Assembly: GCA_030068075.1 (NCBI GenBank)
Contig: CM057826.1
Location: 61,601,312-61,665,311, forward strand
Length of the DNA stretch: 64,000 nucleotides
From: Paguma larvata
Lineage: Eukaryota > Chordata > Mammalia > Carnivora > Viverridae
Direction of reading: 5' to 3'
The notes beneath the pieces are model-generated. The model did not search any database. It worked only from the letters and a program-made list of their open reading frames with translations, and was not told where the DNA came from. Positions 33,087-45,884 of this stretch are shown here, piece by piece (position 1 is the stretch's first letter; each line of letters begins with the position of its first letter). A program made the position numbers and the translations under genes.

Positions 33087-33499
33087 CTTTCACCCCTCTG
33101 CAAAGGAGCTGCTGGAAAGTTCAAGGCAGGCTTTGTGGACTCATAGCACACCTGTGCCCCTGAATTGCCCAAATCGGGCCCTGACCCCTGAGCCTCATAT
33201 CTCTCCTCCGAAAGTGGGGGGCTTGGATCAGTCTCAAGGGATGATTTCGACCCTCATTATATATAAACGCTTCACAAGGGAAAGATCTGATGGCAAACCC
33301 CCAACGTGTTTGTGTCAAGAATCTTCTGGCAAGGACGGCGCAGAACATGCCTCTCATTCTAATGAATCATTCCAAGGATGGAGGCAAATTCAGGAAAACT
33401 CTGTCCTCGTCACGACCCAAGCTGTGAGCGCAGGTAGGGGTGCAACCCAGGTGCACGACAGGGCTGCCGGGAGGACCCCGGCCTGGCAGGTGGGGGGAT
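33087..33499. other. Non-coding stretch, nothing recognised
   Basis: No gene or named repeat. Confidence 0.4.
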
Positions 33500-33620
33500 C
33501 TGGATTCCTCCTCACCTCTGCCACTGGCTGGCTGTGTGGCCGTGAGAAGATCACATCCCTCTCTGAGCCCCCGTTTCCTCGTCTGTCAAAGAGAACCGAG
33601 ATTTCTGGCGGCTGCCACTG
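33500..33620 (+). repeat. MIR
   Basis: ctctgccactggctggctgt, gtggccgtgagaagatcaca and gtttcctcgtctgtcaaaga. Confidence 0.8.
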
Positions 33621-34459
33621 CTCCTCCAGAGACAGCAATGGGTCACGGGGCTCTCTTCTTTTGGGTGTTCATTACACCTGCAGGGGCTGTTCGTGGCAGA
33701 GTTGGGGGACAGGAAGAGGGCATGCCTGAGACTGCAGGCATTGCAGGGTGTCTGTAGCCCCGGAAGCTCTCCTGGGGTTTGTGGGCCACTTACTGTCTGC
33801 CCAGAGGTAGAAAGGAGGGGGCAAAGGAGTTTGTCCCAACTGGCAGAAAGTAGCAAAAAGTGGTTCCACGAAGCAGCGGCGGGTCCTGCTTCTGTGTGCA
33901 CATTGTGCAGAAGGCTGCGGCATGGAGGGAGGGCCACAGGCTTGGGCATCGCAGGCCCGTGGATGAGACTCCAGCTTTCCTCCTTCCTGGACTGAACGGA
34001 TGCCGTCGTGACCCAGGGATGGACACTTGGGATGGGCGGCAAGGCAGTCCCAGTGCCCAGAGGATTCAGGGAACTTCCACACTGATTTTGGAAACACAGT
34101 ATCTATGAATACTTCATCATTGTTGAAGGGGGACGTTCAAATTGAAAGTCAGAGAGAAACTGCTTTTCCGTTGCCATCTTACGCAATCCCTGAGATCATG
34201 GCTCTGTTCTCCCTTCATGTTTCTCATGAGCCAGCGTGACCTTAATATCAGGACAGCAAGAGGTGACACACTTGGAGTTCCTCCGCAGGCCACTTGTCTC
34301 CTGTTTCAGGGGCTGCAGGGTCTTACGGATTCGTTCATCTGTTCATCCTTCACCAAGGGCCCACTCTTCCCTGCAGGGGGGCGGGGGCCCTAGCAGAGGC
34401 ACCGGGAGCGCAGGGAGGGCTGCGAACACACGTGATGAGTGCTCAGACCCCGCTGCTGT
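33621..34459. other. Non-coding stretch, nothing recognised
   Basis: Overlapping open frames on both strands with no domain. No named repeat. Confidence 0.4.
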
Positions 34460-34700
34460 GTGGCCCCACTGGGAATCCAGAGAAAGCCTCTTGGAAGGGG
34501 GTGCTGTCTCAGCTGACTCCCGAAGGACAGTAGGAATTTTCCGAGCCGAGGGGCAGAGGTGCCATTCTGGACAAAGGCACAGCGTGGGGAGCAGGCCGTG
34601 CTTGCATTTAGCGCCGCGGACTGCTGAGAGAGCGCCGCGGGCTCACCTCCCCGTTTTCCTGGCTACTTGATCTTGAGCAAGTCCTTCCCTTTCCAGAACT
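34460..34700. repeat. L2 (reverse) and MIR (forward) remnants
   Basis: 34480-34610 carries ctcagctgactcccgaagga and ccattctggacaaaggcaca, reverse L2. 34650-34695 carries ctacttgatcttgagcaagt, forward MIR. Confidence 0.5.
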
Positions 34701-35629
34701 TAGTCCCTATCAGAAAAGGGAGGCCGGTCCTCGCAGCACCTCCGTCCCAGGCTGGAGAAAGGACCGGGCTCTGGGTGCGTGTGCCCGGGACGGCAGCCCA
34801 CGGCACAGCCCCGCGCCCGCCTGGGTGTAAGATTCTTGGTTGCGTTGTGCTCAGGGCGTCCATGGACCACCGTTTCGTGGAAGCTGGAGAAACGTATGCT
34901 TTCTGGGTCTGAGAGCTCAGGCATTTCCAGCTGTAAACGTGGTGACTTTGGAAGTTGAACCGACTGGTTACAAGATCGTCTCCACTCTCCTTCCCGCGCC
35001 CCCCTCCCCGCCATCTCCTTGCCTCCACGGTGAGCAAAGTTCTGGCCCCCCACAGCTTCCTCTGGACCACAAAAGACCTGTCCCGCCAGGTTCCCCATCC
35101 GTGGGTGTTCGTGCCCTGGTCGGGCCCAGGGGACACCGCCGACCTGCTCCTGGGCTCTACCCGGCACTGCCAAGGACCAAACATTTTCTTGGGGCTTTGG
35201 CCTCTGCTGCAGGTCCCCAGGCCCCTGGAACTCTGCCAGCAGGCGGGCCTCAAAGCCCAGCCACCTGCTCGGGCTCACTGTCGATCCAGGAGATTTGGGG
35301 GACCTCCTGTACCCCCACCTAGCCCTAGGCCTCCTGGCCCAGCCCCTAGGCGGCTCCTCCTCGCTGGGTGGGGGGGAGGGGGGTGCTCTCACGGACTCTC
35401 GAACACCAAACGCCCTGGGACTCTCTCGCTGCTGTTTCTGTTTGGGGCCTCAGAAATCATCTGTGCCCTCCCCCACGGTTGCTGCCTGGATGGTTGGGGG
35501 AGCAGCAATGGCAACGGGGACAAGCACGAGGGAGAAGCCACAGCAGCCCCTTGACGTCTCACGCCCCACGCGCCCGGCACGTCGGCCTGCACTCGACAAA
35601 TAACTACCTGGTGACGGTGGCGAGTCATC
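34701..35629. other. GC-rich non-coding stretch
   Basis: Two overlapping minus-strand frames of about 200 codons and plus-strand frames of 160-199 codons all run through here, which marks low stop density and not a gene. No domain, signal peptide or splice context. Confidence 0.5.
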
Positions 35630-35825
35630 ACCATCACCGCTGCTCTGAGAGCCTGGTGGAACCAGACTGCCTGGAAGCTTCTGACCTTGGGCAATTCACC
35701 TAACCTCTCCTCGCCTCAGTTTCTTTGTCTGTAAAATGGGGGTGTTACCAGGAGCCACTTAAGAAGGTTGTCAGGGTCCAAGGAGAGAATAAATATAAAG
35801 GCTGGCCTAGAATGGTGCCTGGGAG
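35630..35825 (+). repeat. MIR
   Basis: tgacctgggcaa-type core (tctgaccttgggcaattcac), cctcagtttctttgtctgta, then gcctagaatggtgcctggga. A G-run of 12 follows at 35829. Confidence 0.85.
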
Positions 35826-35939
35826 GTGGGGGGGGGGGGTCCCTCAGTGGACATCAGGTCGTGGCAGTTTGCTCGGGGGGGGGCGGTGTATGCATGAGGA
35901 GCCTCATGGTTGACAGAAACAGTTCCCTGTTATACTTTG

Positions 35940-36230
35940 CTGTTGTATCCACTTTTTTTTTTTTTTGCTATTGTAAGCAACAGTGTCCACTTTTTTTTTT
36001 TTTTTTTTTTTGCTATTGTAAGCAACCCTGTGATGAATGTCTCCATGCAGAGAATATTTTGTTTCTTTCAGATTATTTCCCTAGAAACTGAATTTCTGGG
36101 AAGAGCGATACTGGGAGAAGGGGAGGGGTGTTTTAAGCCTTTTTGTTACACAATTTTGCATAATTGTGTTTTAGACCGGCTGTTGGCCTCCCCGCCGCCG
36201 GCCACATCCGAAGGTATCACTTCCTGAAAG
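35940..36230 (-). mobile_element. Old L1 3'-UTR remnant
   Basis: T runs with the phrase gctattgtaagcaacagtg repeated (35966 and 36010), then ccctagaaactgaatttctg and cacaattttgcataattgtg. The doubled phrase suggests a small local duplication. Confidence 0.5.
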
Positions 36231-36499
36231 CCATGCGGGGGAAGCATCCAGAAAGGGCTGTAAGGGCGGCTGGCTGGGGCAGGACATAGAGGCAAGGAGG
36301 AGGGACCGCCCGCGTTTTAGGATGGGCAGAGGGGACAGGGAAGAGGGGAGAAGAGTCTTTGAAAGGACTGAGAAGGAGCCAAGACTCCTTCACACAGGAG
36401 ACCCTGACACACGTCCAGGTCCTGAGCCGTTCAGAGCCAAAGTCTCAAACCGAAGAGACCAGCGTGGCGATGCGGGGAGGTCGGTCTGCAGCACGGCTC

Positions 36500-37600
36500 C
36501 TGACCACGCCTGCCCTTGGGCGAATGCCAGGTCTGTCTCAGCCTCAGTTCCCCCATCTGCCTGCCTCACAGAAGTGGGGTACAACGAGTGATAGGAAATG
36601 ACTTTGATAAGTGACTCCGGCGCCCTGTTAGAAGGCACCCACTGGTGTAAGTGGGCAGGGCCTTCCGAGTTTTCTTCAGTTTTACAGAAATTCTGTGGTT
36701 TCAAGGACAGGCTTGGGCAAGCCAGCCAGTTTGGTGGGGATTCCTGGAGGGTCTGAGCAACAGGGCAGGGGACGCACGAGGTTGGGACGAGGGGGGACTG
36801 AGTGTGACCCAGATTGCGTGCGGGATGCCCGGCCTCCCTGAGAGCCACTTTGCATACTAGAAGGGGGCAGAGGGATGGAGCGTCTCCAGCTTTACAGCGG
36901 GGCCACGCTGGGCCCTCTCGAGGCTCCCCCGCTTACTTGCTGGGAGTCGCTGGGCAAGTGACTGAAGTTCTTTGGGCCCAGACTTCGTCGTCGGTCAGAG
37001 ATAAGAAGTTAATGACTACATCAGATGCGTCATGTGGGTGCTGGAGAGTTCAGGGTTAAGTGCTCGACCCGTGACACTTTACTATTCGGCAGACCTAGTG
37101 CAGCCGCAGGCCGTGGGATGACATGGAGGCACGGGAGGGGTTGAGTGGAACGAGGGCCCCCCACGCCTTCAGTTCTTTGAGTGACAAGCCCAACATGCTA
37201 TGACGTACCCAGCTCCACTTACTGGCTGTGTGACCTCAGGCAGGTTTCCTAACCTCTCTGTGCCTTCATTTTCTCCTCCATCGACGGGGAGAGTAATAGC
37301 ACTTACCCCACGGGGTTGGCGTGTGGATTCAATGAGCTCATACTTAGAAACGCGCAGAGCCGGAGTCGCTCCAGGCATGGCGACTATACTTTGGTTGCTC
37401 TCAGGGCTCAGAGCACAGGCTTTGGACCAAGCGGATGAGGCAAGAACCCCATTCCTGCATCCGCGAGTTGCGTGACCTTGGTCAGGTGACTTAATCCCAG
37501 ATGAGGGCTGCTCCCCTCATCTGTGAAGTTGTGGGTGGTGCCCACCTGGCAGGCCGAGCACGCAGTAAATGCTCAACGTGACTGGTGACCGAGAGTCTTA
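36500..37600 (+). repeat. Run of four forward MIRs
   Basis: Pieces at about 36500-36640 (cctcagttcccccatctgcc), 36905-37080 (cttacttgctgggagtcgct), 37190-37375 (cttactggctgtgtgacctc; gggttggcgtgtggattcaa) and 37400-37595 (gcgtgaccttggtcaggtga; gcacgcagtaaatgctcaac). 36640-36900 is not recognised. Confidence 0.8.
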
Positions 37601-37849
37601 AAGAGAACGCCCCTGAACACTGCCCGGCCGCCCTCCCGGTGGCGGACACGTGTGACAAAGGGTCACGCTCCTTCCCCACCATCCCCCCTCCATGCCTGGC
37701 ACTCACTCAGGTGCCATGTCACTGACGCATGTAGTTGTCAAATCACGGAGAAGGGCAGGGCCAGGCCACCAGCTGGGCCCATTCCCCGGTGGCTTCCTGA
37801 CGCTCCCCCGTTCTGCAGCCTCCGGCGTTGCCGCGGCGCCCGCCTGGTC

Positions 37850-38320
37850 CGGTGCGGACTTGCCCACCACGCCCGTCATGTTCTGGCCGCGGGACCCCTT
37901 TCTGTCTCCTCTCCAGCTGCATCCCCGGGCTCCCTCTGCAGATGAACTAGACATCCCTGCTCTCAGAGCACGACCCACGGCTCGGGCCGCCCCCTCTGCC
38001 CGAAGAGATATTCCCCTCCTCCCAGCTCCCCCCATTCAATTTCCACTCATTGCTCTGGACCCAGCTCAAATGCCACCTGCTCTGCGTAGCCTCCCCTGAT
38101 GCCCAGAGCCCCAAGTGGCTCTGTGCCGCACGGTCTGGCCTGTGCACACCCGGACGCGCTCAGGCCCTGGCACACACTCACAGACCCACACATCTGTGCG
38201 TGTTCGAGTTCACACCAGCCCTCTCACCCGTGAGTCTCTCGAGACCGGTGACCCTGCCCTCACTGCCTCCACGTCCCTCATACCGGCTCAGTCCCGTTCT
38301 ATCAAATTCCTTTAGTCTGG
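37850..38320 (+). repeat. L2
   Basis: Sense L2 3' region: tcattgctctggacccagct, caaatgccacctgctctgcg, agcctcccctgatgcccag, continuing decayed to 38320. Confidence 0.7.
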
Positions 38321-38359
38321 TCCTCCAGAAGGAGCGCGCCACAGCGGGAAGGGGGTGCA

Positions 38360-38565
38360 GGTGGGAGACAACAGCTCTGGTGTCATCTTCGAGTTTTGCT
38401 CTGGAGTGACCTGGGGGCATCGCTTAGATGCCCAGAGCCTCGGTTTCCTGGTCTGTGAAATGGGATGCCGGTGCTTGCCTCCTAGTGCCACTGGTTAACT
38501 AGGAAAAGGATGCAAAACCGCCCAGGCAGCACCTAGCACGTGAGCACTCGGCAACTGCGAGTTCT
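38360..38565 (+). repeat. MIR
   Basis: tggagtgacctgggggcatc, gcctcggtttcctggtctgt and gcacctagcacgtgagcact. Confidence 0.75.
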
Positions 38566-40029
38566 TGCCAGTCACTTACTCAGTCGGCAGTACAATTCAC
38601 GAGGCTGGCTCTGCGTCAGGCCCCTCGGGGACTGCTAGAGTCACAGCCAGCCGCTCCCTCGCTGAGCTCCCAGAGCAGTCCCAGGCGGTGACCCTCCCCC
38701 CCAGCATTTGGGGATGCCGTGAGGTCCCTAATCCGGATCCCTTTCAGGAGCCTAAAGCTTTTGAACCCTCGCATCTATTTCCCTCGTCATGGGAAAAAAA
38801 TTAAAAGGGCCCAATGGTTTCTGACTGTTACCTCTTTATATCAGCTAAGTCCCAGGGAGTTCTGGGACGCCTTTCACCTTGTCTGGCACAAAGGTGGACA
38901 CACTGAGCGAAACTCCCGCGGGAAGCCTCTGTCCAGTTTGCTGTTGACGCTTGCTGCCGAAGGGCGGAAAGGCCTCTCCACCATCCCTTCAAGGCCGATG
39001 CCGGTGTAGGCATACCCTCCATGTTTGCTTCCAGAAAACTATAAGAAGGGCATGAAAAAATAATTTCTTTCGTGAGCAGAGGCCTGGAGTTTGGTCATTT
39101 CGGCCTATCGGGCAGTATCGGTTTGTGGTAGGAAACGAAGGTATATAAAGATAATGCTCTGACTGGCGTCTGGGTGTCTCAGGGTCCTGTAATTTCCACC
39201 TCATCGCTTATTTCAGAGCACCCTGAAATTAGGTCTGGCCTGGAGAGGAGGGTCACCCCTCGTTATGACAGAAGCTTCAGGCAGGGGAGAGACCCCGCAT
39301 GGGTTGTGGCCGGCTCTGAGGATGTGAGAGAGCCTCTTCCCCTTCCCGACCCCCTCCACTTGCATTTCCTCATAGAGGAGAAAGGACTTCCGGTGACCCA
39401 GTTCCCAGGATGTAAGTGAACCTGACACTGGCAGTGGTCGGTTCTGCGGGGCTGTTGGGAACAGGGGAGCAAGGACCTGGGTTCAGAGATCAGCCCAGAT
39501 CCTCGACACACAGTCCCTCAACCTCTGGTTCTCGGCAACCCTTAAGGACAAAGCAGCCAGTGGCTGTGCCCATTGTGGGAAACGAGGGAGGAGGAAGGAG
39601 AGCCTTCCGGCGCACTTTCTCCGGCGCATGGCTGGTCTTGGAGGTGCCGGCTGCAATGGTCGGCGTTCCTCGCTCCCGTCCCGGAGTTCCTGCCCACGGG
39701 GCTCTTCCAGGCTAGCAGCAAGGAACAGAAACAGAAATAAAGCCTGCGGGGGCCACCACACACAGCGGAGGAGCCGCCGGAGTGAGAGGGGAAGTGCTTC
39801 TGTTTCTGCCGATCTGTGAATTGGGGAAGTCGGAACATGGGAGAATCACTATCGAAACCGAGATTTATTGGGTTTTTCGTTTTCACACACGTGACGGAAC
39901 GCCTACTATAAACTTCGACAGTGGGATGAAGATGAAAGGCCTGGTGCCTGGCTTTAGTCTGGGAAACAGACAGGCAAACTGATTGTTCACCCAAGGAGGT
40001 TGGAGTCTCCGCAGAGGGGCTCCCGGAGC
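38566..40029. other. Non-coding stretch, nothing recognised
   Basis: Part of 39880-39985 looks like an ancient LINE-type remnant. Long minus frames (up to 245 codons at 39542-40279) cross repeats and have no domain, so no gene is called. Confidence 0.4.
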
Positions 40030-40420
40030 TGGGACGGATCCAGCAATCCCGGGAAGCCTCAGAGACAGCTTCCCACAGGACGTGATCGCCTGAACAGAAC
40101 CTCGAAACAGAAGTAGAAGTTGAACAGCGAAGAAGAAAAGTAAGGCATGCCAAGCAATGGGACATGTGCAAAAGACACAGATATGAGTGACGGCCAAGGG
40201 ATGTGTGCATGCGGTCGTTCTGTGTGATAATTGGTACTACAAGCAGTAGAAGGTAATAGCAAAGGGCACCAACATTCATTATCTGTAGTTCTCACGACAG
40301 TCCGCGAGGTTGCTCTTAAAAACTTACTTCACAGATAAGAAAACCCAGGTTCAGGGAGGACTTGAACAAGCCTTCCTGTACAGACAGTGGCACTGAAACT
40401 GGACCCAGATGGTGGGTGGC
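40030..40420 (-). repeat. L2 and MIR remnants
   Basis: 40130-40200 reads caatgggacatgtgcaaaag, reverse L2. 40280-40410 reads cagataagaaaacccaggtt, reverse MIR. Confidence 0.5.
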
Positions 40421-41379
40421 TGAATATATCATAACACCCTCAGTATGAAAAGATGGGATTCGGATTCAGATTCAGATTCGGGTTCTAGGCATAGTATTAG
40501 GACACTGTTGAAAGAGGCTGGGATTGGGGGAGGTGGGGAACCGGCTCATAAAACTGAAGAAAACGAGAGTAGCTTCAAGGATGGCTGGACCCAAATGTCA
40601 TCAGGAATTTGTCCTTCTCCACCTCTCAACTCCCTGCCACACCGTGTTGACGTCGTTCTCGGTCACAGTCTCCCTGTGGTGCCACCAGCAGCTCCAAGCT
40701 CGCAGCTTACCATCTTAGCAAGCCCAGTGGGGAATGTGTCCTTTCCTGCCGTTCCAACTTTTCCAACCCCAAAGTTACAGGCTTAAGTCCATTGGCTGGG
40801 TGGGTCGTGTGTCTCCCTCTGTACCCAGACCCGGAGCCAGAGGGAAGAGTAAGAGGTCAACCCCACCTCACTCACACGAGCAGAGAGAGAAGGGCCGGAT
40901 CCCAAAGAGAAGGGGAGTAGATGGTGGGAGGGTGAAAGTGACAACTGCTTACCGTAGGCACTTACTGTGTGACAGGCACCATTTTATGTGCTCTCAAGAA
41001 CCCCGTTCAACACCCTAGCTTCAAGGGTTCGGACTCAGGGCAGGATGGGCCATGGGGCTATGAAGGGGGTCAAGAAATCCTAAACCTACCAGTACGTCTA
41101 GATTCTGTCATGTGGTAGGGTCTACACGGTATTGAAATTTAGCTTAATGTCCCATCCCAACTGACAGTCGGCAGGGATAGCCAACTAAGTAGAGGAGGGC
41201 TCCACGCCACTAGGCTTTATTAAGTTAAACACACACGTTAAGATTATTTTATAAAAGGCTATACGTTCCACAAGATAAGAAAAGAAGAGAATGAGAAAAA
41301 AGGCAATTTAATGCAAAGCAAGAAAACGGGAAAATTTAGAAAAAGTGGGGCAAGTATAAACCAACATCACACTGAAGGA
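40421..41379. other. Mostly unassigned, one MIR piece
   Basis: GATTCA/GATTCG imperfect hexamer repeats at 40457-40482. A reverse MIR fragment lies at 40935-41030 (gcacttactgtgtgacaggc). The remainder is AT-rich and may belong to the following L1. Confidence 0.4.
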
Positions 41380-42430
41380 ATGAGTCAAAGTCTGTCAGTG
41401 ATCACAATACATGTGGATGGAGTGAACTCTCCACTTAAGAAAAGTAAAGGTGGTCAGACTCGGTTTTTAATCTAAACAAATGTTTTTATAAGAAATAGAC
41501 TTAAGGAAGCAAAAATGTTGAAAGTAAAAGGAAAGAAAAATACAGTATGCTAGGCAAATACTAACCAAAAGAAATCTGGGTAGCTACGTCAATATCAGAC
41601 AAAGTGAATTTTAAGCAAAATGGTTTACTACAGATAAAGACGGTCACCATATTTTGAAAAAGATTCTGTTTACTGGAACGGTAGTAATTCTCAGCTTGTA
41701 CATACCCAATAAACTAGCTTCAAAAATACGTAAAGTAAAATTTACGGAACTACAAAGAGAAATTAGTCACAAACATCATAAGTAAGCAATACTAAGAGGA
41801 TAGGGGGGATATTATTTTAGGTATTACAGAGATTAGAAAAGATAGTAAGAATGCTGTCATCAATTCTATGCCCTAAACAACAGAAAACTCAGATATAGGG
41901 AGATTTTTCTAGCTAAACAGAACTTGCCCAAACTGACTTGCAATGAAAGAGAAAACTGGAAGGCTCCCGTAACCACTAAAAAGAAATAAAATGAATGAAA
42001 CACCAGTAGTGCTTGGTTTTGCAAAGGAGTTCTGCCAAATACTCCAAGAATAAATCATTCCAATTCTGCACAAACTCTATCCGAGGAGCGAAAAAGGGAA
42101 ACTCTCCTATTCATTTGACGAGGCCATTATAGTATAAATTCAAAAACAACTATGAGAAGGACGTGATTTTTTTTTTAAAACACGGAAACAACGCAGATGT
42201 CCATCAACAAGTGAATGGACAAATAAGTTGGAGTATTGCGTAATGGAATACTTTACAACAGTGACCGTGAACTGCAGGTACACCCATCGACACTGTTTAA
42301 CTGAAAAAATACCGTGTTAAACAGTAACAACAACAAAAGGTTGCTACAGAAGAAAATTCAAAGAGCATGATTTCATTTATATAAAAAGGAAACACTAAAT
42401 TTTAAATACTTTCCATTTGTGGTTTTTATC
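41380..42430 (+). mobile_element. Decayed sense L1 with internal deletions
   Basis: In sense order: gatcacaatacatgtggatg, ctacgtcaatatcagacaaa (early ORF2), aactctatccgaggagcg and ttgacgaggccattatag (RT region), then gcagatgtccatcaacaagt (3' region). About 1 kb covers what is normally more than 3 kb, so large parts are lost. Many stops; inactive. Confidence 0.75.
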
Positions 42431-42480
42431 TTTCTTTGGGTTGCTGTGTTTTTTTTTTTTACAAGTGGTGACATGTTTTT

Positions 42481-42701
42481 TTGTTTGTTTGTTTTTTTAG
42501 CATTTATTTATTTTTGAGAGACACAGAGACAGAGTATGAGCAGGGGAAGGGCAGAGAGACAGGGAGATACAGAATCCGAAGCAGGCTCCAGGCTCCGAGC
42601 CGGCAGCACAGAGCCCGACGCGGGGCTCGAACTCACAGACTGTGAGATCATGACCTGAGCCGAAGTCGGCCGCCCAACCGACGGAGCCACCCAGGCGCCC
42701 C
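42481..42701 (-). mobile_element. Feline tRNA-derived SINE
   Basis: Reverse SINE next to the L1 end. Target duplication gacatgttttt at 42470-42480 and gacgtgttttt at 42702-42712 (one mismatch). Confidence 0.95.
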
Positions 42702-45489
42702 GACGTGTTTTTAATCCAGAGTAAATTATAGTTATTACAGAAGTTTATGCTTGTTACCTAAGTGGTCATGGTTGAGGTGTATGTTGGGAGACTGCGTGTG
42801 CCCCAAACCCCTACACGCACTGAATACCCCAAACTTGAGTATCTGAAACTGTGTATTAACTGATGAATAGGCCAGAATTCCTCAAGCCTTTATACGCACT
42901 CAAAGTGTCAGATAGGGGGCAGGTCTTTCCAGTCATGTTAAGCTTAAGCTGGCAGTTATAAACTATTGTAAAAGTTGTTTGTAGAGTTGTAAAAGTGTGG
43001 TAGAGTGTTGCTATGATCATCAAGTCCAGAAGGCTGGTTGCGTTGACAGTTAGGAAATGTTGTAGAAGGTTCTTTCGCTGGCCATATTATTACTGGAAAT
43101 CGTCTACCTCCGCTGACGCTCTGTGTTGTTGTCTTAGACAAAAGCGTTTTGGTCCCAAGTCATAGTAATTCAGCTGTTAGTTTCACGTGCTCCCAGCTTC
43201 CCCGCCTCATCAGAAAGATACAGGAGTCATGGAAAGGACTCTGTTTCTCCCGGTGTGAGTGGTGGACTCACCTCTCAAGCAGTCACTGTTGCCACGTGGG
43301 TAGCTTAATCCAAGAGCATCCCCTAGGGGGTGGAGCCCAACGACTGCACTCCCTCCCGGACCACGTGCTGTGGGGGGTGGATGGTCCCCAAAGGAAGGCG
43401 TGTGGGGCAGATAAATCACATTCGTCCACTCGACTTTTACTTCAACGTGATTATCATCCGTGCACAGCCTTGTGGGAGCTAAATCTGGACTGTCCCCCTT
43501 TGGAAAATGACAGTACTGCTGAATTCATTATTACTTCATGAAAAGAATAAAGCTGTAATTTGCAGGCCCCTCCCCCCAAAAAAGTAAAATGCAGGCAGAA
43601 CACTACAATATGCTCTTTGGGGATACGTAAATATTTGCTGAAATAAGTCAGGTCCTGGTAAATTCCGTTTCTTAACCTGAGAGGTGGTTATACTGGTATC
43701 ATTTTAGTATTCTTTAATATTCTTGAAACAATGCATATTTGTTTTTTATGTAGTCTCTTTGGGTGTGTGATGCATTTCATTTAAAAATATTTAATGACAG
43801 AATGGGCATGGAACAAAAAGATACGGCCGAGGAGAGGAGTTATTTGAGATGTTTCTTTTCTTTGTTTTGTTCGTCTCTATGGCCTGAATTTTTTACCAGG
43901 ATTATGTGATGTTTCCATACCAATATTATTTTTAGTGATTTGTAAGCTCGTTAGAAGGGAGGTAGTTCTTTCCTAGCCAAAGCTAGCTTTTCTCTGATAA
44001 TTTCGGCGAAAGTCACTTTATCAGAGCTGCGTCTGGAATGTTAATCCAAGGGTAGATACCTGCCTGCCTGGTCAAATATGTACACTGGCTGGCATGGAGG
44101 ACTGGAGCCTCGGAGGTGCCAGGGGTGTGACCTTGAGGTCCAGGTGAGGGCGGGTGTTCTGGGCAGAGAAGAGCTAGCCAGACCTACAGAGAGAGCTTGG
44201 GCCACTCAGGGGCTTGAGCAGTGGCTAAGTTGGAGCGCACCTACGCACTGAGGGAAGCTACCGTCGGCAGCCACTGTCATCCGGGTCTTACAGAGTCAGG
44301 CATCCAAACCCACAAGCCCCGCCTAACAGATTCTAAAGGGGAGCTCCGTGCTCTTCGTGCTCTCTGTGTAGAAGGGAGAGCAGGGAGTTTGATTCCCCTG
44401 GCAGCCAGCTGAGGGCGGGAGCCGAGGCCAGGCGTGAGCGTCACGGGACATCCCAAGGAACCGCACTGGGTCTCACCCAAGCAGTGGGCGGCTCCCAGCT
44501 TGAAACTGACAAGGAAAGTTACCACTCCAGCCTAGGCAGGGAAGCCAGAAAGTAGGAGGCATCGGTGGCTTTAGCCAGAGCTGAAGCCATATATTGTCCT
44601 GCCCTGGAGCTACAGAGACCCCAGACAGAGTCTCTAGGGACACCGTGCAATACTCGGCTTCTCCCGTGTTTGCACTGAAGGTGAGCTGGGATGTGTTGGG
44701 GACAAGGAGCCGCTGGCTGCGTGCACATTTGTTTCCCCATCCGGTCCAGCCCGTAGTCTTCCCCCGCCTGTGTGATACACACTTCAATCTCTACACCACC
44801 TGGTTGTTTGCACGGAAGTATATTTGTGAGGAAACTTGAAATTGTCACCATAAACGGAAATGTAGCATCCCTTGTGGAAAACAGAACTCGTGGACGTAGA
44901 CACAATGACACAAAACAATGTCCGATCAAAGTCTGACCAGACCCAGTTGCCCGATGAAAGCTCTGTCATAAGGGGAGACCTGCAGGTATTGAGTGCCGAA
45001 ACCAGGAACGCCACGCTGAGCCTTTCCCTCTGACTTCCTGAAGCTTGAAATAAAAAGTCATAAAGGACTTCTTACTCAGCTAAAGTAGCTAGAGAGAAAA
45101 AGAGGTCTGCTATCCACACTTTAAGCAGGCGACAGGGCCACGCAAATTTGTATGCTCAGAAGTGAGGGGAATCCTCTTCCTAAAAATGCATGCCAAACGC
45201 GTCGTTAAAAACTTTCCTACCAAGCTTTTGGCTAACTCAGTCTTCAGCGATCTATTCTTTGATCAGATTGACTCAACAGAGACTAACGGAGGAACTAGTG
45301 TATGCCAGCCATAATCTTTGGGGCGAGTGCCTTGCCTTTTAGGGAGCACACGTTCTAATGGAGACTGGTGTGCTCGCAACTGATTTTGACGCAAGGCTGA
45401 ATAAATCTGTATGTCTTCTTGCCCCAGCGTTCCCCGAACTCCCGCAAGGCGTGCCGGAGAAGGCTCAGGCATCATTTCAGTTAGAGTCA
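42702..45489. other. Long non-coding stretch upstream of the alternative exon
   Basis: No named repeat is clear. 45260-45410 may be an ancient LINE-type remnant. 43680-44000 is AT-rich and repeat-poor. No coding frame with domain features was found. Confidence 0.4.
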
Positions 45490-45680
45490 GAAACAGCAAA
45501 CATTACCTGGGCTCCCGCTGTGAGCCAGGCAGTGTGTGGGACACCTCTGTCCTTATTTTGTAACACTTGATCCTCCCGAGAATTGGAAAGGCGGTTATGT
45601 TTTCCTCCCTTAGGGGTTCAGAGGCGTTCAGGGGCACACGGCGTGGTGGAGGCAGGCTTGAGATCTGAAGGCACGTCTCC
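45490..45680 (-). repeat. MIR
   Basis: tgggctcccgctgtgagcca, cacttgatcctcccgagaat and gttttcctcccttaggggtt follow reverse MIR order. Confidence 0.6.
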
Positions 45681-45860
45681 TATCCGCCCTCCTTTGTGGG
45701 CTGAGGGAAGAAGCCTCTGCTGCGCACGGGCAGCCCCTGGTGGCAAAGCAAGGGCTCCCACCCCATCCCACCCCACCCTCCCCAAGGCCGGCTTAGAGGA
45801 AGCAAAGGCCGGAGGCTAGGTCCTGGGCCCGCTGGCCTTGCTCCGTGGTCACCTCAGCCC

Positions 45861-45884
45861 TGACCTGTGCTTGTGTCTCCTCAG
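45861..45884 (+). promoter_or_regulatory. HRH2: 3' splice site of the alternative HRH2 exon
   Basis: Pyrimidine-rich cttgtgtctcctcag with a plausible branch-point word ctgac at 45860-45864. Joins in phase to the donor at 19035. Confidence 0.75.

Noticed and set aside
34663..35392. Minus-strand frames of 196 and 230 codons
   Set aside because: Mutually overlapping in different frames with plus-strand frames too; GC-rich low-stop DNA without domains.
39542..40279. 245-codon minus-strand frame with a hydrophobic start
   Set aside because: Crosses L2-derived DNA, has no domain or splice context, and overlaps other frames of similar quality.
45731..45745. Possible fourth CTCF motif (cagcccctggtggca)
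   Set aside because: One G is missing from the GGGGGC core, so the match is weak.
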